From GCA-002050365 sp964237235 (GTDB lineage: Bacteria; Acidobacteriota; Blastocatellia; Pyrinomonadales; Pyrinomonadaceae), in contig CAXSGY010000024.1 of assembly GCA_964237235.1 (NCBI GenBank), positions 14,553-78,552 of the forward strand: DNA of 64,000 nucleotides. Reading direction: 5' to 3'. A program made the position numbers and the translations under genes. Under the pieces are notes generated by a model. It ran no database searches, was not told where the DNA came from, and saw nothing but the letters and a program-made list of their open reading frames with translations. Positions within the stretch are counted from its first letter, which is position 1. The number at the start of each line of letters is the position of its first letter. Shown here one piece after another: positions 45,436-53,301 of this stretch.

Positions 45436-45873
45436 TTAACGATTTGCCGCTTCCGAAGCGGTGAAAGATGAGGTAATCACTAGCGCATCGGGAAGGCTGA
45501 ATTTAGTTTCCTCGTTTGAAAGAACTCCGGCGAGCAAAAATGAAGCGCAGGCGAGCGCGGCATCCTGTAAATGACGGGTCAAAACGGCGACGTTGAACGG
45601 CTGCGTCAAAAGAGCGGGAACGTGAATCAAAAGAATAAAGATAGTCAGCATCACGCCCAATAAAACTGCCGCCAAAGAAGCGAATCGGTGGACGATAAAA
45701 CTAATTCCCGCGGCAATCATCGCCGCCCCGGTCAGATAAGCCCAGAATAATTTCAGCCGCAACAGGGCGGGTACCAGACCGGCGACGAAATCGGCGTACA
45801 AAAAATGCTGCCCGCCGAAGACGAGCCACGGCACGGCGAATAAGAGGCGAATAATTTTGATGTGCTTTTCCAT
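45436..45873 (-). CDS. DoxX-like four-helix membrane protein
   Basis: 145 aa. Four hydrophobic segments (about 6-25, 44-62, 66-86 and 103-121): LLFAVPWLVFGGQHFLYADF, FWAYLTGAAMIAAGISFIV, LAAVLLGVMLTIFILLIHVP, LQDAALACASFLLAGVL. The pattern and length fit the DoxX-like/DoxD family of small membrane proteins. It lies 65 bp upstream of the phosphatase gene on the same strand. Function unknown; possible quinone or redox link by family analogy. Confidence 0.75.
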   Translation of the reverse strand: MEKHIKIIRLLFAVPWLVFGGQHFLYADFVAGLVPALLRLKLFWAYLTGAAMIAAGISFIVHRFASLAAVLLGVMLTIFILLIHVPALLTQPFNVAVLTRHLQDAALACASFLLAGVLSNEETKFSLPDALVITSSFTASEAANR

Positions 45874-46222
45874 CGTGTAAACGCGAAACGGTTAGATTTT
45901 TATTCACTCAAAATATCAGAATATTTTCTAAAAACAAAAGCCACGCCGCAACCGACAAGACTTTTTGATTTTAAGACTCGTGTTTGATTTCGTTTCATCT
46001 TTTTCGCCGGCAGATTCCGGATGAGAGCTTTTTAGCTTCGTCGCATAACTCCTGTATCGCCGCCGTATTTTTCTTCGAGAAAAGACGCGCGCCGCGGCGG
46101 CTCGCAATCGAGAAGAACCAATGATAAATTTCAGCGTATTTAATGGTCAAAAAACCAACGATTGGCTAGCTTTACCGGTCTTAAAGTGTCGGATCCAATG
46201 AGTTTGAAACCGCACTTGCGTA
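45874..46222. other. Gap with no gene seen
   Basis: About 350 bp of mostly non-coding sequence separating the DoxX-like gene from the plus-strand debris field. No repeat or terminator recognised. Confidence 0.35.
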
Positions 46223-46432
46223 TTGCAGGGAATGCCGACGCAGTGTAAGGAGGACGTGCCGCTATCGGCAATGACACCGCCATTCACCGATTCAGCGAGT
46301 GAGCAAACGCTTGCCTGCGCCTGCGCCTCCGGGACAAAACATAAACACAAATGCAAAACGGGAAAGGTTTACGAATCGGACATTAACGAAACGGTAGAAG
46401 TGTCGGGCGGCGGATTGGATATGACGAAATAA
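46223..46432 (+). CDS. Cys-containing small ORF, possibly a peptide gene
   Basis: 69 aa from a TTG, or 53 aa from ATG 46271. An AAGGAGG ribosome-like site (46247-46253) favours a start at GTG 46256 or ATG 46271. The peptide has SEQTLACACASGTKHKHKCK then TGKVYESDINETVEVSGGGL. It is rich in Cys, Ser and Thr. It lies about 500 bp upstream of the LanKC remnant on the same strand, so it could be an old lanthipeptide precursor, but no leader motif proves this. The opposite strand is also open. Confidence 0.35.
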   Translation: MQGMPTQCKEDVPLSAMTPPFTDSASEQTLACACASGTKHKHKCKTGKVYESDINETVEVSGGGLDMTK

Positions 46433-46514
46433 AATATTTTTCTTTGCTGATTATATTTTTGTGGTTTGGTGCGTTTCTAAATAAGCTGGAAGTTAAAAAA
46501 ATGAGGAGCAACGT

Positions 46515-46878
46515 ATGTCAATTAAGCGCAACATCGAAAGAATAATAAGACAGGTGCAAAAAGCCGCGCCGGATACCGCGCAGGGCGAAGAAATCAGAAG
46601 AAAAGCGGTTCAGGCAATTAAGAAAAGGAGAAGGTTCCAGGGAATGGCGGGCTTATATGGAAATGTTCGCCGAAAACGAGGAGCAACTGGCTCGATTATT
46701 GCCGACCGACGACACCAAAGGCGTTTATGAAATGGATGTCGCCCAAACTTATCTGGTCGGCAACGGTCCCTGCGGAGCGCAAACAATTGATCGTTTGATC
46801 TACGGCGTGGACGGCAAATTAGATTCCGGATTGCACGCTAAAACTTCCGGCAGCAGCGCGCGGAAACAAAAAGCTTAA
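46515..46878 (+). pseudogene. Conserved hypothetical, frameshifted
   Basis: Starts ATG 46515 with a good GAGGAG ribosome site: MSIKRNIERIIRQVQKAAPD, TAQGEEIRRKAVQAIKK. In an A/G-rich run (about 46618-46634) the frame must shift by one base to continue as REWRAYMEMFAENEEQLARL, LPTDDTKGVYEMDVAQTYLV, GNGPCGAQTIDRLIYGVDGK. Together about 120 aa, with an N-terminal helical and C-terminal GxGPCGA segment. Family not recognised; the gene precedes the LanKC remnant by 73 bp and might belong to the same old cluster. Confidence 0.5.
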
Positions 46879-46951
46879 AAACGAGTAGGTGCCGGACGGC
46901 ATTTATTCGCGGTAACGCCCGCAAACTCCATTTTTAATCGTCATTGGGATC

Positions 46952-47665
46952 GTGAAGAAAAATTTTCAACATCAGCGGCAAACAAAGAGCAGTGATTATT
47001 TATCATTGTTCGTCAAGCAAGAAGAAAAAAAATGGAGCGATTTGCAAAAAACGCATCTTCCGCTGGCTTTACCGAATTCCATTTGGCGTTACAGTGAATC
47101 AGCTTCTTCGCAGGATGCTTCCGAGGGCTGGAAAATTCACGTATCGGCGACGATTCTCACGGCAAACGAAATGCTGCAAAGACTCGCTCTTCAGCTCAAA
47201 AGTCGCCGCGTCAAATATAAAGCTCCGCGCTCGCTCGCCGAACTGATGAAGATCAACGCCGGAATTTTTTACGGCTACTCGCAAATCGGAAAGTTTATTA
47301 CCGTTTATCCGCGCTCCGAGCCGGAGGCGTTAGAAATCGCTGAAACGCTGCATCAAATAACCTGTGACCTGAACGCGCCGACTATTCCTTTTGATAATAG
47401 ATATAAAATTAACAGTAATGTTTACTATCGCTACTGATCTTTTCAGTCGCCGGAAGTAGAAACTCTTTCCGGCAAGCGAATCGTTGACAATCGTTATTCG
47501 GCGGATAAAAATTTTTCCTCCGGGTGCAACAATCCGTTTCCGTCGATCAAATCCGAACAGTTAAATGCCGACCCGTTACTCACTACTTACAAAGTATTTC
47601 GCGCCCTGTCGCAAAGAGGCAAAGGCGGGGTTTTTCAGGCGTTCGATCTGCGCGGTACCGTTTAA
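46952..47665 (+). pseudogene. Class III lanthionine synthetase (LanKC) remnant
   Basis: 161 codons to TGA 47435-47437, then the same frame continues to TAA 47663-47665. Visible LanKC N-terminal domain features: SIWRYSESASS, GWKIHVSATILTANEMLQRL, KYKAPRSLAELMKINAGIFY, GYSQIGKFITVYPRSEPEAL, PFDNRYKINSNVYYRY, and after the stop SFQSPEVETLSGKRIVDN and the start of the kinase glycine loop, VFRALSQRGKGGVFQAFDL. The catalytic kinase core and LanC cyclase domain are missing. LanKC phosphorylates Ser/Thr in a precursor peptide, eliminates phosphate and cyclises with Cys. Here it is dead. Confidence 0.8.
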
Positions 47666-47679
47666 GCCGCGAAGGTCAG

Positions 47680-47757
47680 GGTGCCATGCGGCGCGACGGC
47701 AAATATCTGCCGCTGACCGGCGATGTCGTCAGGGAACAGTTGAAAAAGATAAATTAA
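47680..47757 (+). pseudogene. Short coding fragment behind LanKC
   Basis: After the LanKC break a different frame reads REGQGAMRRDGKYLPLTGDV, VREQLKKIN then stop. It looks like the C-terminus of some gene joined by deletion. Not identified. Confidence 0.3.
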
Positions 47758-47887
47758 ACGAAAGCGAATTTTACGCGCATCGGGTGAAAACGGGAAAATC
47801 GACAGGCATCAAACTTGTTCGTTCGACTCGCTTTTTATTTTTCTAAGAAACTGTGTTCATAATCAAAAGGATGAAAGAAATTATCCG

Positions 47888-47956
47888 CGAATCACACGAA
47901 AAACAGGGTCAATGCCGATTTGTATTTTCCTTTTCGTGTCTTTTTCGTGTGATTCG
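47888..47956. repeat. Inverted repeat, 16-bp arms
   Basis: cgaatcacacgaaaaa (47888-47903) and its exact reverse complement tttttcgtgtgattcg (47941-47956), 37 nt apart, with a partial third copy ttttcgtgtc (47931-47940). Imperfect extension on the outer sides (ccg/gtgga). It lies in the intergenic space before dctA. The form is like a small REP/MITE-type element. Confidence 0.7.
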
Positions 47957-48024
47957 TGGACGAATTATTATCTTTTTTTCGGTTAAAACACTGCTTTTAA
48001 AAGCGGTAATCAGGAAAATTTTTT

Positions 48025-49341
48025 ATGGAAACAACTTCAGAAAGAAAACCGATTTACAAACATCTCTACGCGCAGGTTTTGTTCGCCGTTTTCTGCGGCG
48101 TGCTGCTCGGCTATTTTTTCCCGAACATCGCCGTTACGTTAAAGCCACTCGGTGACGGATTTATCAAACTCATCAAAATGATGATCGCGCCGATTATTTT
48201 CGCCACCGTCGTCAGCGGCATCGCCAAAGTTTCCGATATGAAAACCGTCGGGCGCGTCGGCTTGAAAGCGTTCGTTTATTTTGAAGTCGTTTCAAGCATC
48301 GCGCTGGCAATTGGCTTGATCGTCGTTAATTTAGTTCAGCCCGGAAGCGGAGTCAACGCCGACCCGAACACGCTCGACGCGGCATCGGTGGCGACTTATA
48401 CGACGGGCGCGAAGGCTTTGACGGCGACTGATTTTATACTGCACGCGATTCCCGACACGGTCGTCGGCGCGTTCGCGGGCGGCGAGATTTTGCAGGTTTT
48501 ATTGTTCTCGATTTTATTCGGTCTCGCGCTCGCGCAGTTGGGCGAAAAAGGCAACTCAATCGTCAAAGTCATCGATCAATTTTCAAACGTCTTTTTCAAT
48601 ATCATCCGCATTATTATGTATGTCGCGCCCATCGGCGCGTTCGGCGCGATGGCGTTCACCATCGGTCAATACGGCATCGGCTCGCTCGTCTCGCTGGGCA
48701 AATTGATGGCGTGCGTTTACGTTACCTGTATTTTGTTTGTTCTGTTCGTTTTAGGAACGATTGCGCGGCTTGCGGGATTCAGCATTTTCCAATTTCTGCG
48801 CTACATCAAAGAGGAAATATTGATCGTTCTCGGCACTTCGTCGTCGGAAGCCGCGTTGCCGCGCTTGATCGCCAAAATGGAAAACATCGGCTGCGAAAAG
48901 TCGGTCGTCGGGCTGGTCATTCCGACCGGCTATTCGTTTAATCTCGACGGCACTTCGATTTACCTGACGATGGCGGCGGTTTTCGTCGCGCAGGCGACGA
49001 ACGTGCCTTTGACTTTGGGACAGCAGTTGACGATTCTCGGCGTTCTGCTGCTGACCTCGAAAGGCGCGGCGGGCGTGACGGGCAGCGGATTCGTCACTTT
49101 GGCGGCGACGCTCGCCTCGGTCGGGACGATTCCCGTCGCCGGACTCGCGCTGCTGCTCGGCATCGACCGATTTATGTCGGAAGCGAGAGCGATTACGAAT
49201 CTGATCGGCAACGGCGTGGCGACGATGGTCATCGCCAAATGGGAAGGCGCGCTCGATGTCGAACGCGCTCGAAAAGTTTTAGCTGCTGAGACAAACGCGT
49301 TGGCTGATGAACCTGAAATTATCGCCGTGGAAAATCTGTAA
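48025..49341 (+). CDS. Dicarboxylate/amino acid:cation symporter (DctA/GltP type)
   Basis: 438 aa, eight to nine membrane segments plus re-entrant loops. Family signatures: IKLIKMMIAPIIFATVVSGI near helix 2-3, the serine-rich HP1 loop LGTSSSEAALPRLIAKME, the TM7 motif IPTGYSFNLDGTSIYLTMAA and the HP2/TM8 region ASVGTIPVAGLALLLGIDRF, SEARAITNLIGNGVATMVI. It should import C4-dicarboxylates (succinate, malate, fumarate) or acidic amino acids using Na+ or H+. Monocistronic, with a ribosome site TCAGGAAA upstream. The DxxxTNxxGN motif favours a DctA-like protein. Confidence 0.92.
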   Translation: METTSERKPIYKHLYAQVLFAVFCGVLLGYFFPNIAVTLKPLGDGFIKLIKMMIAPIIFATVVSGIAKVSDMKTVGRVGLKAFVYFEVVSSIALAIGLIVVNLVQPGSGVNADPNTLDAASVATYTTGAKALTATDFILHAIPDTVVGAFAGGEILQVLLFSILFGLALAQLGEKGNSIVKVIDQFSNVFFNIIRIIMYVAPIGAFGAMAFTIGQYGIGSLVSLGKLMACVYVTCILFVLFVLGTIARLAGFSIFQFLRYIKEEILIVLGTSSSEAALPRLIAKMENIGCEKSVVGLVIPTGYSFNLDGTSIYLTMAAVFVAQATNVPLTLGQQLTILGVLLLTSKGAAGVTGSGFVTLAATLASVGTIPVAGLALLLGIDRFMSEARAITNLIGNGVATMVIAKWEGALDVERARKVLAAETNALADEPEIIAVENL

Positions 49342-49355
49342 CGTCTTTCGGTAAG

Positions 49356-49805
49356 TTATTCGCCGACTAACCTTAACGCTTCTTCACGCAAGGCGCGGCT
49401 GACGTAAAAATTGTTAAGTTCGAGGCTTTCTAAAATCGGTTTGATTTCCATAATTATGCCGCTCTGTTTGGCTTTAACCAAAACGCCGATTGTTCCGATA
49501 ACGGTAACTCCCAAACTCTTTGCCGCCGCTCGCGCCTGTTTGTCGTCGGAAATCAACAGGCAGCTTTTCTCGCTTACCAACGCGATGGCTTCGGCTTCGC
49601 CGGCATCAATTACCAGTCGCAAAGCCGCCGCCAACATATTTCCGGTTAAGGTTTCTACTTGCAGCCAGGAAAATTTGCCGCCGAATTCGCGCTCGATTTC
49701 GAGAGAAATAATTACCGGCGCGAATAACTCAGGCAGAATTTCTAATTTCCCGATGCGCTCTAATCCAATCAGACAAGTGCTGTCGGCAACTGCCGCTTCG
49801 CTCAC
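49356..49805 (-). CDS. PIN-domain toxin (DUF3368)
   Basis: 149 aa. The PIN ribonuclease fold has acidic residues at the expected places: ADSTCLIGLERIGKLEIL (first Asp), ISLEIEREFG, DAGEAEAIALVSEKSCLLIS and DDKQARAAAKSLGVTVIGTI (Asp-Asp). It starts with GTG overlapping the antitoxin stop codon by 4 nt (49802-49805), so translation is coupled. It should cleave RNA when free of its partner. Its C-terminus converges on the dctA gene 14 bp away. Confidence 0.85.
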   Translation of the reverse strand: MSEAAVADSTCLIGLERIGKLEILPELFAPVIISLEIEREFGGKFSWLQVETLTGNMLAAALRLVIDAGEAEAIALVSEKSCLLISDDKQARAAAKSLGVTVIGTIGVLVKAKQSGIIMEIKPILESLELNNFYVSRALREEALRLVGE

Positions 49806-50029
49806 AAGCCGAGTTCCTTGCGCAGCTCGTCGGGAGAATAATTAAATACGGGAACGTGATGCCGCCCGAGAATTTCGAGAAAGGCGCGTTTTGAATAACC
49901 GGCTAATTTTGCGGCTTGTCCGAGAGAAACGCGCTCGGTTTCATAAAGTTTGACGGCAAGCAGCGTCTGCACTTCATCTTTCGACAAATTTGACGGCAAA
50001 TCCAATTTTAATTCAACTGTGGTCTGCAT
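49802..50029 (-). CDS. UPF0175-type antitoxin
   Basis: About 75 aa from ATG 50029 (MQTTVELKLDLPSNLSKDEV); an ATG at 50050 is also possible, but longer starts would run into the terminator hairpin at 50062-50099. The body VQTLLAVKLYETERVSLGQA, AKLAGYSKRAFLEILGRHHV and PVFNY is typical of UPF0175, the small HTH-like antitoxin paired with DUF3368 PIN toxins. It likely binds its own promoter. Confidence 0.85.
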   Translation of the reverse strand: MQTTVELKLDLPSNLSKDEVQTLLAVKLYETERVSLGQAAKLAGYSKRAFLEILGRHHVPVFNYSPDELRKELGL

Positions 50030-50061
50030 AATTTCATCAGTTATCAGCATATCATCAAAAC

Positions 50062-50099
50062 AAAACCGTCGGCGATTAAAAGTAATCGCCGACGGTTTT
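50062..50099. terminator. Strong bidirectional terminator
   Basis: 17-bp perfect stem: aaaaccgtcggcgatta (50062-50078) with taatcgccgacggtttt (50083-50099), 4-nt loop, T-rich flank on both strands. On the minus strand it lies 37 bp behind the pckG remnant stop, so it is most likely the old pckG terminator; it also insulates the toxin-antitoxin pair. Confidence 0.85.
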
Positions 50100-50135
50100 G
50101 TTTTAATCAATTTTTTAACTTTAACAGTTAAATTT

Positions 50136-50610
50136 TTACAAACGGCAGATTAAATGTTCATGTTCATAAATAACTTCGGGCGGCAGATGATCGTGCAGAT
50201 CGATGAAAAGCTCTTCGTGTCCGAGAACTTCGGCGCGCCACGCCGTACGGTCGAATTCCTGAAGCCGCTCGAAATCTTCCTTCGGAAAACCCATTCCCGT
50301 CCATTCGATGTCTTCGTAGCCGGGCAACCAGCCAATTGACATTTCCCTAACCCAATGCTCGCCCGTGAGCGCGGTCAATGATCCATTTGAGAACGCGCAT
50401 ATTTTCGCCGAAGCCCGCCCGCATAATTTTTCCGTCTTCATCTTTGCGAAATCAGTTGACGTGAAAAATGCCCGGCGTTTCGCTCAAACAGCGCTGCATT
50501 CTGATCCAGTGGCGAAAACAATCGCCCATATGGTAGCCGCAGAATCGTCGCGCGTCAGCCGCCGAAAATGATCGTGCTGATGTCGCCGAAAGTGACGAAT
50601 ATTGCGCGCT
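50136..50610 (-). pseudogene. pckG: GTP-dependent PEP carboxykinase remnant
   Basis: Translated pieces in order: ISTIIFGG, TGA, RAT (active-site loop normally GGRRATT), then FCGYHMGDCFRHWIRMQRC, LSETPGIFHVN, TGA in place of Trp, FRKDEDGKIMRAGFGENMRV, LKWIIDRAHGRALG, stop/shift, then WLPGYEDIEWTGMGFPKEDF, ERLQEFDRTAWRAEVLGHEE, LFIDLHDHLPPEVIYEHEHL and ICRL at the end. An internal deletion removes the segment between GGRRAT and FCGYHMG. At least three stops or shifts. The gluconeogenic gene is dead here; another copy may exist elsewhere. Confidence 0.85.
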
Positions 50611-50910
50611 GATTGTTTGACACTTTCAGCGTCGGAGGATTATTTCGCCGGTCGCAGGGTTCTCGCTCATTTCATTCGCTTCACCCCTACGCTATGTTGT
50701 CAATCGCCTTCGGCGACGAAATCCGGGTTTCGAGCGGCTTCTTGAAGCGGTGTTTGTTTATTCTTTCGCGTTTTTCGCGGGCATTTTTGTGTTTACTGAT
50801 GTTGGAATCGTAATCAAACTAAGTAGGCGAACAGGATTAGATTAGACTTAGAAAATCTGTAAATAGTGAAATGGTGAATCTTCTTCCATTATCCGTTATC
50901 CACTACTTAT
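50611..50910. other. Gap with no supported gene
   Basis: About 300 bp. A plus-strand ORF at 50613-50813 has no recognisable features. Confidence 0.3.
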
Positions 50911-51192
50911 TTAAACCTTTTCGGACAATTTATCCGCCGAAGGAATTTTCCTTTCCATTTCGGCGCGGATTTTTTCGGATCGCGCCTTAAAAGCCTTCTT
51001 TTCATTTGTTTGAACGGTTCTTTCGATGCCGCGCGACCCAATTGTCGTCACGCCGGCACCGGCGACGAGTGATCTTTGCGCGTCAATCACTCTGCCGCGA
51101 ATCGTTCCGTCGGCAGTTTGTTGAGAATCGGCATTAATTGCCAAAAGAACTATGGCTAAAAGTAAAAATAGATTTTCGTTTATTAATTTCAT
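50911..51192 (-). pseudogene. TonB-receptor N-terminus fused to an unrelated tail
   Basis: 93 codons from ATG 51192. A signal peptide (MKLINENLFLLLAIVLLAIN) is followed by the opening of a carboxypeptidase-regulatory domain (GTIRGRVIDAQRSLVAGAGV, TTIGSRGIERTVQTNE), as in Oar-like TonB receptors. After TNE the expected GxF is replaced by KKAFKARSEKIRAEMERKIP and a short tail to 50911, so the plug and barrel are lost. Confidence 0.65.
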
Positions 51193-51255
51193 AAAATAGA
51201 AGTTCGGGCAATCTGAAACCATTCCCGGCTCTTCCGAAAACAATAAACGGAGCAA

Positions 51256-51756
51256 GCCGAAAAAGAGATTGTATTCGCTAAAATAACAGACGGAAGACGA
51301 ACAAAAGATTTGTAAGGAAATATTTGCCTGTGGATTATTTATTGATTGAAACCTGTTCGTTTACGCCTGGTTCAGCCGGTGGGATAGTGTGAAGCAAATC
51401 TAAAAAATATGTTTTGCCCCCGCTTCATTACCGCTATATTTTGGGTTGGTACCAGGAGTTTTGTAATAAGTCGAGAGTAGTTTGAGAGCAAGACAGTTTG
51501 TAATCAAATCATTATCAAAATTGCGTCTGATAACATACAACACGTAATAAATCTTATCAGGTTAAATAAATGGATAAAATGTCAGGCACGGCTTATTCTT
51601 ATTTCTTGCCGGCGAGTACGAAATTCTTCTTCAATGTCAAAACTATGCATATCCACTAAATCTTTAAATTCATTCAAATAGCGAATGAATCGTATGTAAA
51701 CGAATGATTGGAGAAAATAATAAAAGAAGAATTAACTCAAGCAGCTGCGCCGGACA
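51256..51756. other. Gap with only short ORFs
   Basis: About 500 bp. A 43-codon minus-strand open stretch near 51600-51720 (FVYIRFIRYLNEFKDLVDMH, FDIEEEFRTRRQEIRISRA) has some coding character but no clear start. Nothing else seen. Confidence 0.35.
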
Positions 51757-52020
51757 TTACGCTTCTAAATATTTATAAAGCCGCTCTTCGAGAAATATCT
51801 TCAAGTCGTCAATGCTTTTCACCGTCTCGTTCATAACCATTTTCCCGTCCTGCTTGATAAAAACCTGCGGTAAATTTTCAACAAGCAAAATTGTTATCCG
51901 GTAATTTTTCCCATTGATCCGACCGTCAAACTCAAGATACGCCGTGTCTGAATCACCTAATACCAGTTTATTCATTTTCATGACGTGGATCAGGTCAGAA
52001 CGCTCATAGGCAGTAATCAT
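51757..52020 (-). CDS. Small hypothetical protein
   Basis: 87 aa. Mixed alpha/beta character: AYLEFDGRINGKNYRITILL forms likely beta strands, then LPQVFIKQDGKMVM and a C-terminal helix KSIDDLKIFLEERLYKYLEA. No signal or membrane segment. Family not recognised. No close neighbours on either side. Confidence 0.5.
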   Translation of the reverse strand: MITAYERSDLIHVMKMNKLVLGDSDTAYLEFDGRINGKNYRITILLVENLPQVFIKQDGKMVMNETVKSIDDLKIFLEERLYKYLEA

Positions 52021-52461
52021 ATTCGGTAAATTCTAACATAAAACTACTGTTACTTCCCTATCACTGCTTCGGTAATTAATGCCGGAATTATGAGGTTTGC
52101 CGCCTGTGAAGTTATAAAAAGATTAATTCTCAAACCCTTCTAATCCCCAGTTTAACGGTCAAAAGAAAGCGCGCGGATTTTTGGTTAATTGCTGTAAATT
52201 ACGGGAGGAAATAGGTAGAATCATTATCGGACGCAACCAACTGGTGATAACTATTTAGATGGTTTGTAAACGAAGTAGCTTCAACAGTTTACAAACAGAA
52301 ATTCTCCAGCTTATTATCACACGAGTTTAATGGTTTTTTTAAGTAGAGATGAAATTAAATCTTATCTCTAATAAATTCGCCGTCACTACAGCTTAGGCTT
52401 TATGTTCTGCGGACCGTCCGGTCAGAGAACTTCGAGCCGCCATAAACGCATCGAAAATGAT
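52021..52461. other. Gap containing a nested hairpin
   Basis: About 440 bp downstream of the SDR gene. It contains gtttgtaaac (52262-52271) and its reverse complement gtttacaaac (52287-52296), with a small gaag-tag-cttc hairpin inside the loop. No T-run, so its role is unclear. No gene seen. Confidence 0.45.
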
Positions 52462-53301
52462 TTAATTGTGCTTGAGCCTGCCGCCGCTGATAAAATTAAT
52501 AATAGAAAAATAACGACGCGGGAAAAATCGTCCGATGCGGCTTAATAAATGGGCATCCGCTCCGATCAGGATGCGCGATTTCCGCGTTTTAATTCCGTTT
52601 ACGATAGTTTCGGCGGCTTTTTCGGGCGTGGTACGGCTCAGATTTTTATTGGCTCTTGCCTTTTTTTCTGCAATCTCTTTTTCAGTCAGCACAACGCCTT
52701 CGCCGATTCTGGCATTGTTGGCGATATTAGTTTTTACGCCGCCCGGATGAACGACTGAAACCGCGATGTGCGAACCTTCGAGTTCGTGACGAAGAGCTTC
52801 GGTAAAGCCGCGCACGGCGAATTTACTGGCGCAATAAGCCGCCTGTCCGGGCGGGGCGATTAAACCGAAAATACTCGAGAAATTAACGATGTGCGCCGAT
52901 TTTTCTTTTTCCAGAAAAGGCAGAAAAAACTTCGTGCCGTAAACGACACCCCAGAAATTGATGTTTATCAGCCAGCGCATATCGTCGAGCGATACATCAT
53001 TAACCTCGCCGCCGAGCGCAACACCGGCGTTGTTGATAATGTGCGTCACTCGCCCTTGACTTTTAACGACACCTTCGACAAAACCGCGCATCTCACTCTC
53101 GTCGGCGACATTGACGCGGTGCGTCGTCACTTTCAAATTTGAATGATTAATTAACTCTAACGTTTCCGCTAATGCTTCCGCGTTGACATCTGAAATGGCA
53201 ATTCCCGCAATCGGTTCCTGCGCCAGACGAACAGCCAAAGCCCGACCGATTCCGGAAGCCGCGCCCGTAATCACAACAACACTTTCTTTGGTTAAACTCA
53301 T
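52462..53301 (-). CDS. Short-chain dehydrogenase/reductase
   Basis: 279 aa classical SDR. NAD(P) binding TGAASGIGRALA (12-23), NNAG (about 91), catalytic Ser in VNFSSIFG and YCASK (Tyr-x-x-x-Lys). The C-terminal extension (KTRKSRILIGADAHLLSRIG, RFFPRRYFSIINF) resembles SDRs that act with Baeyer-Villiger monooxygenases. Its ATG overlaps the stop of the monooxygenase gene by 4 nt, so the two form a translationally coupled operon. It probably oxidises an alcohol to the ketone used by its neighbour, an inference from context. Confidence 0.9.
   Translation of the reverse strand: MSLTKESVVVITGAASGIGRALAVRLAQEPIAGIAISDVNAEALAETLELINHSNLKVTTHRVNVADESEMRGFVEGVVKSQGRVTHIINNAGVALGGEVNDVSLDDMRWLININFWGVVYGTKFFLPFLEKEKSAHIVNFSSIFGLIAPPGQAAYCASKFAVRGFTEALRHELEGSHIAVSVVHPGGVKTNIANNARIGEGVVLTEKEIAEKKARANKNLSRTTPEKAAETIVNGIKTRKSRILIGADAHLLSRIGRFFPRRYFSIINFISGGRLKHN

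Noticed and set aside
46147..46356. 69-aa ORF opposite the Cys-containing small ORF
   Set aside because: No ribosome site; the plus strand has an AAGGAGG site and fits better, though neither is certain.
52262..52296. Terminator for the SDR operon
   Set aside because: The hairpin is about 165 bp past the stop and lacks a T-run on the minus strand; kept only as an unexplained hairpin.
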